A stretch of DNA of 7,696 nucleotides from Candidatus Omnitrophota bacterium (GTDB lineage Bacteria > Omnitrophota > Gorgyraeia > 2-01-FULL-45-10), in contig JAKLDX010000042.1 of the NCBI GenBank assembly GCA_022703295.1, forward strand, positions 1 through 7,696, given 5' to 3'. Positions 1 to 5,748 of the stretch are shown piece by piece. The notes beneath the pieces were generated by a model, which saw only the letters and a program-made list of their open reading frames with translations, did no database searches and was not told the DNA's origin. Position 1 is the first letter of the stretch; each line of letters opens with the position of its first letter. The position numbers were made by a program, and so were the translations under genes.

Positions 1-471
1 TGAATCGCCTACATTTTCAAGCCGGTTAATTTCTACGCAGGCATCAGATACGGACTTCGAATGTTTCATGCCCCGTAATCCCTTGATCATACACGCTACC
101 CCCTGGACAGATTCACTGATGACTGAAGCAAACTCGACTAGATTTTTATTCACACCTGTAACTTTATAAACTACCAGCCGGTTAACTATGGTAGTAAGCA
201 TATCGATGACATCATCGAGCTCTTTGGTGAGGGAGTGAATGTCTTCGCGATCGAAAGGCGTGATGAACGTTTTGTTTAGGCGGTTTATTATATCGTGTGC
301 GACCTCGTCCCCCTGATGCTCTATTTCCTGCATTCGGCTAAGTGCTGCCTTATCGATAGCCTCTTTCGATACCAGTTCCTTGAAATGGTCGGCGGCGCGG
401 ATCGCATAATCGGCCTGCTTTTCGAAGAGTTCGAAGAAGTTGGAATCTTTTGGAATGAAATTAAATATCAT
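1..471 (-). CDS. PhoU-like DUF47 protein, 3' end cut by window edge
   Basis: Cytoplasmic PhoU-like helical protein of the DUF47 family (COG1392, often annotated as a phosphate transport regulator or Pit accessory protein). I read 157 codons from the ATG at 471-469 with no stop before position 1. The family is usually a little over 200 residues, so about the last quarter is missing. Visible family features are an N-terminal segment rich in Phe (FNFIPKDSNFFELFEKQAD), a GD-containing helix (EIEHQGDEVAHDI, about residues 49-61), the acidic ELDDVID run (84-90) typical of PhoU-like metal-binding helices, and a second RLENVGD element (150-156) where the internal repeat begins. An AAGGAG ribosome site at 483-478 lies 6 nt from the ATG and fixes the start. 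Family knowledge: these genes commonly sit directly upstream of a pit phosphate/metal permease, which here would lie outside the window. Family assignment is confident; the exact role is inferred. Confidence 0.88.
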   Translation of the reverse strand, partial: MIFNFIPKDSNFFELFEKQADYAIRAADHFKELVSKEAIDKAALSRMQEIEHQGDEVAHDIINRLNKTFITPFDREDIHSLTKELDDVIDMLTTIVNRLVVYKVTGVNKNLVEFASVISESVQGVACMIKGLRGMKHSKSVSDACVEINRLENVGDS

Positions 472-500
472 TTCTTTCTCCTTTTAGCTTTGTCAGATGT

Positions 501-529
501 ATTATAGACACTGGCGGGGTATTTATCAA
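501..529 (-). promoter_or_regulatory. Sigma70-type promoter for the DUF47 gene
   Basis: On the minus strand a -35 box TTGATA (529-524) is separated by exactly 17 nt from a perfect -10 box TATAAT (506-501). Transcription would start near 494, giving a leader of roughly 23 nt that carries the AAGGAG site. This occupies nearly all of the 78-nt gap after the metallopeptidase gene, so the DUF47 gene probably has its own transcript. Confidence 0.75.
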
Positions 530-549
530 TGATTTTTTATAACTTCCGG

Positions 550-1413
550 TCAGTTTTTGGCCATACAATATGACTTGAAATCATTTTCGACCGTTTCGAG
601 ATCGGATCCGCATACCTTTTCCAATGATCTTTTAAAATCCTCTCCGTGCGACACCGATTTTAAAAGATCGTAAAATTTTTCTTTCCCGTATTTAGACACC
701 AGGAATTTCGTGAACCATCCGCTCTCTCCGTAAAAAGCGGCCACTCTTCCTTCGGGGTAGGAGTTCATCGCCGCGATCTCGTTAAGCGGGATATACTCTT
801 CGGGGTTCAGGTGTTTCGATAGGCCCTGTTTCCATCCGCCTTCCTCAAGCTGAAGTTTTATGGCCTGCGAGCTGACGAATTCGGCAAATCCTTCATTTAA
901 AAATAACGGGAGCGGCCCGGCCGTGAACCTGAATACTATTATATGGGTCATCTCGTGCGCCAGGCTTTCCCTGGGCCCGACAAAATCCGGCTGCCGGTAC
1001 ATAAACAGCTCCCAGCCGTTGGTAAAGCCATCTACTTTTCTCTTGTAATTAAGCCTGGCGAGAAAATCGTCCCACATAGGTTTTTCGGTGAATATAAAGA
1101 CGTGGTTCTTCTTGCGCCATTTGTCCTGCAAGACGCCGAAAAAATCTTTTATCCAGTTATAATAAACTTCCGAATTTACATAGCATATTTCGGCCTCTTT
1201 GTCGTCGGTAAAATGGCAGACGAAATGTTCTGTTTCGGCGTGCTTCCAGTTTTTTTTATTGATGATGAGCGCCGCTCTGCCCTGAGGCCCTATATCTTTG
1301 TCGGACAGCCTTTCCCATGAAGTAGTATTTATTTCCGAGCAGGCGTGAAAGCAGAAAACGCAACAAACGACAATGAAAGTTGCAGCTAATGCGGCAAGTG
1401 TTTTCTTTACCAT
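550..1413 (-). CDS. Exported gluzincin-type zinc metallopeptidase (peptidase MA-like)
   Basis: A 287-aa protein from the ATG at 1413. It has a basic N-terminus (MVKK) and a hydrophobic export segment to about residue 24, followed by Cys25. FHAC could act as an atypical lipobox, so it is either a lipoprotein or a signal-peptide/anchored protein. The catalytic signature is clear: HEMTH with His153, Glu154 and His157, then NEGFAEF with Glu174 17 residues on. This is the HExxH...E arrangement of gluzincins and resembles the peptidase MA-like family. Expected role: zinc-dependent peptide hydrolysis in the periplasm or at the envelope; the substrate is unknown. An in-frame TTG at 1425 would add four residues, but the ATG gives a cleaner signal sequence. 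Neither start has a recognisable Shine-Dalgarno. The gene begins 28 nt after the porin stop and is most likely the last gene of the sugar porter-porin operon, expressed by read-through or coupling. Confidence 0.82.
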   Translation of the reverse strand: MVKKTLAALAATFIVVCCVFCFHACSEINTTSWERLSDKDIGPQGRAALIINKKNWKHAETEHFVCHFTDDKEAEICYVNSEVYYNWIKDFFGVLQDKWRKKNHVFIFTEKPMWDDFLARLNYKRKVDGFTNGWELFMYRQPDFVGPRESLAHEMTHIIVFRFTAGPLPLFLNEGFAEFVSSQAIKLQLEEGGWKQGLSKHLNPEEYIPLNEIAAMNSYPEGRVAAFYGESGWFTKFLVSKYGKEKFYDLLKSVSHGEDFKRSLEKVCGSDLETVENDFKSYCMAKN

Positions 1414-1441
1414 AATCAGAGTCAATGACGCTTAAAATTTA

Positions 1442-2788
1442 CTAGAATGTCAGCCCGAACTGGAAACCTAACACTAGGGCATCGTCTATGTCGCCGGTCC
1501 CGCCGGGTTGTATTATATACTGAATATCGGGCTGCATATACATCCATTTGGTTATTATTACTTTGTGCGTAAATTCAAGCCCGATTTCATATTCCTGCGA
1601 GAGCGCCCCTACGGACTCCTGTGATTTTTTCAGCGCATCGCTGTATTTAGCATAGACAAATTGAACGGCCGTCGTATCGCTATCCCTGGTAGGGATCAAT
1701 CCTTTATATACAAGGCCGCTCATGATAAAGAACGGGAACTTGTTGAGGTCGTCCGGCCCGAGCGTTACGACTGTAAGCGGCGTAAGCCCCTGGTCAGTAG
1801 TCCCTTTTTCACGGTATATCATCTGGTCCGCGTGCATATAGACGTTAAAGCTACCGACGTGTTTCTTCGAGTCAAGGCCCGTATAGGCATAGGAACTGCC
1901 GTTTATGTCAGAATATAGGTCCCTGCGGACCGCGCCATTATAATATATGCCGGCCTTGTAATGCCCGGGCAGGTGAGCCGAGCTAAGGCCCGCTTTCGGG
2001 GCATAGGCCAATTCCTGGGCAAACGCAATGCCTTCTTTCAGGCGCAGCGAAAAATCCAGGCCGTACATGGAGTCGCGCTCCACTCCTTTATCGCCGTCAT
2101 ACAGGCCGGAGAGTATATAGAAATCGTCGTTTAAATTGAATCTTGTCCGCACTCCCCATGTGGCGGTAGGGTAAACCGAGAACCAGAGGTTTATGGGTAT
2201 GCTTATAGGAACTCCGTCAACGGCATTACTTACATAGTTACCATAAAGGGGCGACGAGGCAAAATCGTCTCCTGCGGCTATCCTCCCTATGCGTATATTC
2301 AGCCTCTTGTCCAGCAAGTCCTTTTCCAGATATAGAAAGTAAAACCTGAACTGCTGGTGGCCGTATATCGTGCTCACCACAAGATCGTTGCCTATAACTG
2401 TTTTTGAAAGGTTCTGCCCCTGTCGCCACAGGCCCGATATATGGAATTGCGTGCCCAGCATGCCGACAAACCTCTCAAGGTCGAAATTAATATCCCATCC
2501 CATAGAGTGGTCATAGCGAATGCCCTGCCCTTTGCCGCCAGCCACGTCGGCCAGGACATCGGTGGTATAGGTAGCGCCGAACGTAACACCTTTATTGGCC
2601 AATTCTTCGCGCTTGCATTTCCAATCACCGAGCATATAAGCATCTTTTGTCCAGCACACCCGCTCTTTTCCCATCTTTTCCAGCTGCTGGTTCTCCGCCT
2701 GGATTTTTTTATATGAAGGGTTATAACTGGCGTATGCGCTGGAGGCAAAAAATAGGCCGCACAATATCACTATAATATATCTTTTCAT
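1442..2788 (-). CDS. OprB-family carbohydrate-selective outer-membrane porin
   Basis: Predicted 448-aa outer-membrane beta-barrel. The first 20 residues form a signal peptide ending SSAYA, followed by a short charged linker. The segment MLGDWKCKREELANKG then VTFGATYTTDVLADVAGG matches the start of OprB porins (usual pattern LxGDWGGxRxxLxxxGv.f...Y..d...n..GG). Later parts are rich in alternating aromatic/polar beta strands with Gly-Asp turns, and the protein ends in LGFQFGLTF, with the terminal Phe typical of barrel proteins recognised by the BAM machinery. OprB proteins let sugars diffuse across the outer membrane. A GTG start at 2794 would overlap the upstream TGA by 4 nt (GTGA), but the GGGAG site at 2802-2798 is only 3 nt from it and 9 nt from the ATG at 2788, so I chose the ATG. 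Sharing an operon with a sugar-porter symporter supports a sugar role. Which sugar cannot be told. Confidence 0.87.
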   Translation of the reverse strand: MKRYIIVILCGLFFASSAYASYNPSYKKIQAENQQLEKMGKERVCWTKDAYMLGDWKCKREELANKGVTFGATYTTDVLADVAGGKGQGIRYDHSMGWDINFDLERFVGMLGTQFHISGLWRQGQNLSKTVIGNDLVVSTIYGHQQFRFYFLYLEKDLLDKRLNIRIGRIAAGDDFASSPLYGNYVSNAVDGVPISIPINLWFSVYPTATWGVRTRFNLNDDFYILSGLYDGDKGVERDSMYGLDFSLRLKEGIAFAQELAYAPKAGLSSAHLPGHYKAGIYYNGAVRRDLYSDINGSSYAYTGLDSKKHVGSFNVYMHADQMIYREKGTTDQGLTPLTVVTLGPDDLNKFPFFIMSGLVYKGLIPTRDSDTTAVQFVYAKYSDALKKSQESVGALSQEYEIGLEFTHKVIITKWMYMQPDIQYIIQPGGTGDIDDALVLGFQFGLTF

Positions 2789-2790
2789 AT

Positions 2791-4149
2791 TCACATTCTC
2801 CCGAAGGCCCGCAGGCCCTTATTCTTTCTTAGGAAATCTTCTATGTTTTCGAGTGTGCGGCCTTTAGTCTCGGGAACGTACAGGTAACAGAATACGAGAC
2901 CTGCCACGCAGACAACGGCATAGAACCAGAATGCCCCCGCCTTGCCCAGTTTTTCGGTGAGCGTAAGAAAAGTCGACGCGACCAGCATGTTAAAAAGCCA
3001 GTTCGATAACGTCGCAAGGCTCATCGCCCTGCCGCGGACCCTCAGCGGATAGATCTCAGATATTATAAGCCAGAATATGGGCCCCAGGCTTATCGCGAAA
3101 GATGCTATATAAAATAGAACGCACAATACCGTAAGCATCTTTAAGGCGCTCATCATGCCGGGAAGATAAAATGCAAGGCCCAACAACCCCAGGCTTAAAG
3201 TCATTCCTATGAGCCCTATGTATAGCAGGGGCTTTCTGCCTAGCCTGTCAATGAACCATATCGCCACTACGGTCATCAGGACGTTAACCGTGCCCACCCC
3301 TACCGTCGCAAGAATAGAGACTTTATGTGACCCGAACCCGGCAAATTCGAATATCGTCGGCGCGTAATAAATTATCGTATTTATACCTGTTGCCTGCTGA
3401 AAGAATGCCAACACTATGCCGATCACCAGCGCCGGCCTTACCCACGGTTCCAAAACATTTTTCCATGAACCAGTTTTGATCGTAAGGGATTTTTGTATTT
3501 CCTTTATCTCCCCTTCGATCCTATGCTTGTCCATTATCCTGCCGAGGGCTTTGCGCGCGTCTTCTATGCGGTTCTGGCCAACAAGCCATCTCGGGCTTTC
3601 TGACAACGACATCATTCCAGCCATTAGCACAATTGCAGGTAATGCGCCAAGCCCAAACATCCACCGCCATCCGTTATCGCCGATCGTTAACGCCAGGTCG
3701 ACAAGGTATGCCACAACGATACCGCACGTTATCATCAGCTGATTTAACGAGACAAGCGCCCCACGTGATTCCGGAGGAGAAATTTCGGATATATATAAGG
3801 GGGCTGTGTAAGAGGCGACTCCTATAGCCACTCCTATTATTACGCGAAAGGCTATCATTATGGGGATATTGATGCTTAAAGAAGCTCCTATGGCACCGAT
3901 CGTGAACAAGATAGCTGTAACCATAAGAACCTTTTTTCTTCCGAAACGGTCGGCAAGCGATCCTGAAAATGCGGCCCCAAAAACAGCTCCTAACAGAACT
4001 GCGCTTACAACGCTTTCGACGGCGCCGGACGACAATCGGAACTGGTCTTTTATGTAAAGTATCGCACCGGATATCACGCCCGTATCATATCCGAACAGAA
4101 GCCCCGCAAGCGCCGCTATGCCTGCGGTTATTCCTATAACTTTTTTCAT
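2791..4149 (-). CDS. MFS sugar porter (GalP/XylE/AraE-like proton symporter)
   Basis: A 452-aa, 12-helix inner-membrane transporter of the MFS sugar-porter family. Signatures in order: GYDTGVISGA with Asp22 (the proton-coupling Asp27 of XylE), DRFGRKK at 67-73 (MFS loop motif), ESPRWLV at 184-190, QQATGIN at 251-257, DRLGRKP at 301-307, and PETKGRTLE at 426-434. By alignment from memory, the residues that bind sugar in E. coli XylE are retained: Gln137 (Q168), Gln251/Gln252 (Q288/Q289), Asn257 (N294), Trp360 (W392) and Trp384 (W416). Arg102 matches the coupling partner R133. It should therefore be an active sugar:H+ symporter for a hexose or pentose. An AGGAGG site at 4160-4155 lies 5 nt from the ATG at 4149, which rules out the in-frame TTG at 4152. 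It is the first gene of an operon with the porin (overlapping it by up to 4 nt) and the metallopeptidase. Confidence 0.94.
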   Translation of the reverse strand: MKKVIGITAGIAALAGLLFGYDTGVISGAILYIKDQFRLSSGAVESVVSAVLLGAVFGAAFSGSLADRFGRKKVLMVTAILFTIGAIGASLSINIPIMIAFRVIIGVAIGVASYTAPLYISEISPPESRGALVSLNQLMITCGIVVAYLVDLALTIGDNGWRWMFGLGALPAIVLMAGMMSLSESPRWLVGQNRIEDARKALGRIMDKHRIEGEIKEIQKSLTIKTGSWKNVLEPWVRPALVIGIVLAFFQQATGINTIIYYAPTIFEFAGFGSHKVSILATVGVGTVNVLMTVVAIWFIDRLGRKPLLYIGLIGMTLSLGLLGLAFYLPGMMSALKMLTVLCVLFYIASFAISLGPIFWLIISEIYPLRVRGRAMSLATLSNWLFNMLVASTFLTLTEKLGKAGAFWFYAVVCVAGLVFCYLYVPETKGRTLENIEDFLRKNKGLRAFGRM

Positions 4150-4206
4150 CAATACCTCCTTTTATGTTCCGATATAATACATATAATCACTATATTATTT
4201 AATATA

Positions 4207-4235
4207 AATATACATACTAATTCTAATTTTGACAA
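4207..4235 (-). promoter_or_regulatory. Promoter of the sugar porter-porin-peptidase operon
   Basis: On the minus strand TTGTCA (4235-4230) is followed after 17 nt by TATATT (4212-4207). Transcription would start near 4200, leaving a leader of about 50 nt that is very AT-rich (4165-4215) and ends in the strong AGGAGG site. A 9-nt imperfect direct repeat (ATATAATAC/ATATAATCA, about 4171-4188) lies in the leader; no clear operator palindrome was found. The -10 choice is not unique in such AT-rich DNA. Confidence 0.6.
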
Positions 4236-4294
4236 CTCTCTCAGCGTTTTTTATGAGTTTTTGGATGTTTTACATAATTTTTAGGTATCAGGGG

Positions 4295-4335
4295 ATAAAA
4301 AAATATCCACCTGAAATAGGTGGATATTTTTTTAT
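4295..4335 (-). terminator. Strong symmetrical (potentially bidirectional) terminator
   Basis: A perfect 18-bp inverted repeat pairs 4295-4312 with 4318-4335 around a 5-nt loop. The core stem is TATCCACCT/AGGTGGATA, flanked by a seven-A run on one side and a seven-T run on the other, so it can end transcripts in either direction. It lies 27 nt past the stop of the 55-aa membrane protein gene and about 60 nt before the promoter of the sugar operon, so it insulates the two units. Confidence 0.9.
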
Positions 4336-4362
4336 ATCAAATGCCTGTATAACCTGTCTGAG

Positions 4363-4530
4363 CTATTTTTTCTTTCCGATAACGAAGTATAGGATCATAC
4401 CTATCACCGGCAGCACCAGGACCAGGATTATCCACAGCGCCTTTTTGCCCGTATCCATAGAACTCTTCACCGCATCAACTATAGCAATGATATCCAATAC
4501 CAGAACTACTAATCCTATCAATGCCCCCAT
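4363..4530 (-). CDS. 55-aa two-helix membrane protein, PLDc_N-like
   Basis: A short gene that is easy to miss: ATG at 4530, TAG at 4365-4363. Two hydrophobic segments (residues about 3-20 and 32-51) are joined by a short polar loop containing KSSMDTGKKALW, and the protein ends in a basic GKKK tail. This hairpin layout, with D and W around the loop and a PVIGMILYFVIGKK-type second helix, resembles the PLDc_N domain (named for the N-terminus of phospholipase D nucleases, also found as free-standing small membrane proteins). No catalytic residues are present, so no enzyme activity is implied. A GGGAGGG ribosome site at 4541-4535 lies 4 nt from the start, and the gene begins 28 nt after the lipoprotein stop, so the two are probably co-transcribed. 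The gene is immediately followed by a strong terminator. Function unknown; a membrane or envelope accessory role is inferred. Confidence 0.82.
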   Translation of the reverse strand: MGALIGLVVLVLDIIAIVDAVKSSMDTGKKALWIILVLVLPVIGMILYFVIGKKK

Positions 4531-4558
4531 ATCGCCCTCCCATATCGTTCTATAGATG

Positions 4559-4906
4559 CTATTTACCGAAACTACCGAGCTGTTTTTTCATAGTTTCCGC
4601 CGCCTGTTTGGCCTGCGCCGCAAGCGCATCTTTTGCTTTTTCTATCAACCCTTTTGCGGCCTGCGAATTGGCGTCAACATATGATACCACATACTGGGCT
4701 ATGGACATGGCATCATTGTACTGCTTTGAGTTATAGAATGCCTTTGCCTGGCCGACCAGGTAATCGGCCTTCTGCTGAACCGTAGCCATCGTTTCGGATT
4801 TCTGTATGGCCGCCTGCGGAGACGCTTCTTTCTTTGCGCCGCAACCTATTAATGCCACGCTGATACACAATAAAGCTACTACTATAAACAGGGTGTTCTT
4901 ATTCAT
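4559..4906 (-). CDS. Small lipoprotein with a TPR-like helical domain
   Basis: A 115-aa predicted lipoprotein. The N-terminus MNKN is followed by a hydrophobic stretch and a good lipobox, ALIGC, with lipidated Cys22; the +2 residue is Gly, so outer-membrane sorting is plausible. The mature part starts with a polar linker (AKKEASPQAA) and continues as amphipathic helices. Residues about 45-95, containing QAKAFYNSKQYNDAMSIAQ and then NSQAAKGLIEKAKDAL, have the small/aromatic spacing of a TPR-like helix pair. The tail is Ala/Lys/Gln-rich. A longer reading from 4936 would run through the ribosome site, so I chose the ATG at 4906, which has AGGAGG at 4919-4914, 7 nt away. It heads an operon with the 55-aa membrane protein. 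A terminator-like hairpin lies in its leader. No specific family is recognised; a scaffold or protein-binding role in the envelope is inferred only from the fold. Confidence 0.85.
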   Translation of the reverse strand: MNKNTLFIVVALLCISVALIGCGAKKEASPQAAIQKSETMATVQQKADYLVGQAKAFYNSKQYNDAMSIAQYVVSYVDANSQAAKGLIEKAKDALAAQAKQAAETMKKQLGSFGK

Positions 4907-4924
4907 AAAAATACCTCCTTTTCT

Positions 4925-4955
4925 AAAATAAAGCAACCCTCACCATGAGAGTTGC
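4925..4955 (-). terminator. Terminator-like hairpin in the lipoprotein leader (possible attenuator)
   Basis: Read on the minus strand, GCAACUCUCA (4955-4946) pairs with UGAGGGUUGC (4942-4933) over 10 bp including one U-G pair, with a 3-nt UGG loop, followed at once by UUUAUUUU (4932-4925). The U-G pair forms only in the minus-strand RNA; on the plus strand it is a mismatch, so the signal is directional. It could end the CDF/repeat-protein transcript. However, it lies only 5 nt before the AGGAGG site of the lipoprotein gene, so any transcript of that gene must pass through it. Confidence 0.7.
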
Positions 4956-4985
4956 TCTGCTTGCCTATGTTTACTATAATTATCC

Positions 4986-5014
4986 ATAACCACCTCTTTG
5001 CGGTTTGTGGTTAT
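4986..5014. repeat. Perfect 8-bp inverted repeat, candidate operator
   Basis: ATAACCAC (4986-4993) and GTGGTTAT (5007-5014) are perfect inverted copies with centres 21 bp apart, about two helical turns. No T-run follows on either strand, so it is not a terminator. It begins 2 nt past the -10 box of the predicted lipoprotein promoter and spans the expected start site near 5009. That position suits a repressor operator, although a transcript from the upstream genes could also fold it as a stem-loop. Confidence 0.45.
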
Positions 5015-5015
5015 T

Positions 5016-5044
5016 ATGATACTACTCGCAAGGTAGCCGGTCAA
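5016..5044 (-). promoter_or_regulatory. Promoter for the lipoprotein operon
   Basis: On the minus strand TTGACC (5044-5039) and TATCAT (5021-5016) are 17 nt apart. This sits just after the stop of the repeat-protein gene, within the 162-nt gap before the lipoprotein start. The predicted leader of about 100 nt contains the terminator-like hairpin, and the inverted repeat overlaps the start site. Confidence 0.55.
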
Positions 5045-5068
5045 CCCAATATTTATGAGCTGCTGTAT

Positions 5069-5734
5069 TCAGAACGACCAGTTGACAAGGACCATGAATT
5101 CCATGGGATCTTTATTGCCGTTGTAGTTCCCGAGGCCTATCTGCACCCCATCAAGAGATTTAGTATAGTTCACGATCCCCAGCTGTAATCCGCGCATCTG
5201 CTTCGCATAATTCACAAAACCGCCCTGGAAACCTTTGAATGTCCCGTCGTTATAATTTACGACGCCGAGATCTATGCCTGCGGACTCGCCCTTGGAAACA
5301 TTAACGACGCCGCACTGCAGGCCGTGCATGAATCCTTCGGCCCAGTTCACGAGGCCCCACTGCACGCCCGTGAAATCGCCTTCTACGACATTCGCCATGC
5401 CGTATTGCATGCCCACGCACCGCTTTCCGGCATGGTTGACGATGCCGATCTGAGCGCCGTAAGCAGCCCCTTCTACCCAGTTACCAAGGCCTATCTCAAC
5501 ACCCGCAGCCTCTCCCTTGGTCCTGTTCACCCCCAGCCACACAAGGCTCAAACCACTGACATCTTTATTGACCGTGTAAAATACGCTAAGGCGCAGCCCC
5601 TTGATCGATTCGTCCTCCGGGACCAGCTGGACAGGATTAAATAGCGCCAATTGAACCGGCCTTGCCTCTTCGGCTTTCGCAAAAGACGGCATTACAGCTA
5701 AACATAACAACACCAAAACTAAAATTTTCTTCAT
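5069..5734 (-). CDS. Secreted Gly/Asn 15-residue repeat protein
   Basis: A 221-aa protein. Residues 1-21 form a signal peptide (MKKILVLVLL core, cleavage probably after AKA). From about residue 46 to 209 the chain is eleven tandem units of 14-17 residues with the consensus GhQhGhVNxxxGxxx (h, hydrophobic). Clear copies include GVQWGLVNWAEGFMH, GLQCGVVNVSKGESA and GLQLGIVNYTKSLD. The last three copies are 14 residues long. The alternating pattern suggests short beta strands with Asn-Gly turns, and the protein ends in MVLVNWSF, whose terminal Phe is seen in outer-membrane beta proteins. The repeat style recalls surface repeat proteins annotated after Leptospira LA_2272; I am not certain of that match. 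An ATG at 5752 overlaps the upstream stop (ATGA), but it lies upstream of the GGGAGG site (5747-5742), which is 7 nt from the ATG at 5734 and fixes the start there. Probably co-transcribed with the CDF gene. Function unknown. Confidence 0.8.
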   Translation of the reverse strand: MKKILVLVLLCLAVMPSFAKAEEARPVQLALFNPVQLVPEDESIKGLRLSVFYTVNKDVSGLSLVWLGVNRTKGEAAGVEIGLGNWVEGAAYGAQIGIVNHAGKRCVGMQYGMANVVEGDFTGVQWGLVNWAEGFMHGLQCGVVNVSKGESAGIDLGVVNYNDGTFKGFQGGFVNYAKQMRGLQLGIVNYTKSLDGVQIGLGNYNGNKDPMEFMVLVNWSF

Positions 5735-5748
5735 AACACTGCCTCCCT

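Noticed and set aside
530..560. Possible terminator after the peptidase stop
   Set aside because: Only a 4-bp stem (AACT/AGTT) before an A-rich stretch on the minus strand; too weak and without a U-run.
943..1320. 125-aa plus-strand ORF
   Set aside because: It lies entirely opposite the metallopeptidase gene, which has a clear HExxH motif; the ORF shows no family signature or ribosome site.
2392..2748. 118-aa minus-strand ORF in another frame
   Set aside because: It is inside the porin gene, whose frame carries the signal peptide and OprB motif; the composition is not protein-like.
3416..3742. 108-aa plus-strand ORF
   Set aside because: Shadow of the sugar porter, whose conserved motifs run through this stretch.
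4229..4555. 108-aa plus-strand ORF
   Set aside because: It runs across the symmetrical terminator and opposite the 55-aa membrane protein gene, and has no ribosome site.
4986..5014. Second terminator or tRNA-like fold
   Set aside because: The 8-bp stem has a 13-nt loop and no T-run on either side, and no tRNA arms or anticodon loop could be built around it.
5324..5644. 106-aa plus-strand ORF
   Set aside because: Opposite the repeat-protein gene; its His/Pro-rich translation is what the reverse of Gly/Asn repeats gives.
5069..5734. CRISPR or DNA tandem repeat array
   Set aside because: The periodicity is at protein level (about 45 nt) and the DNA copies differ strongly, so it is a coding repeat, not a CRISPR or simple satellite.
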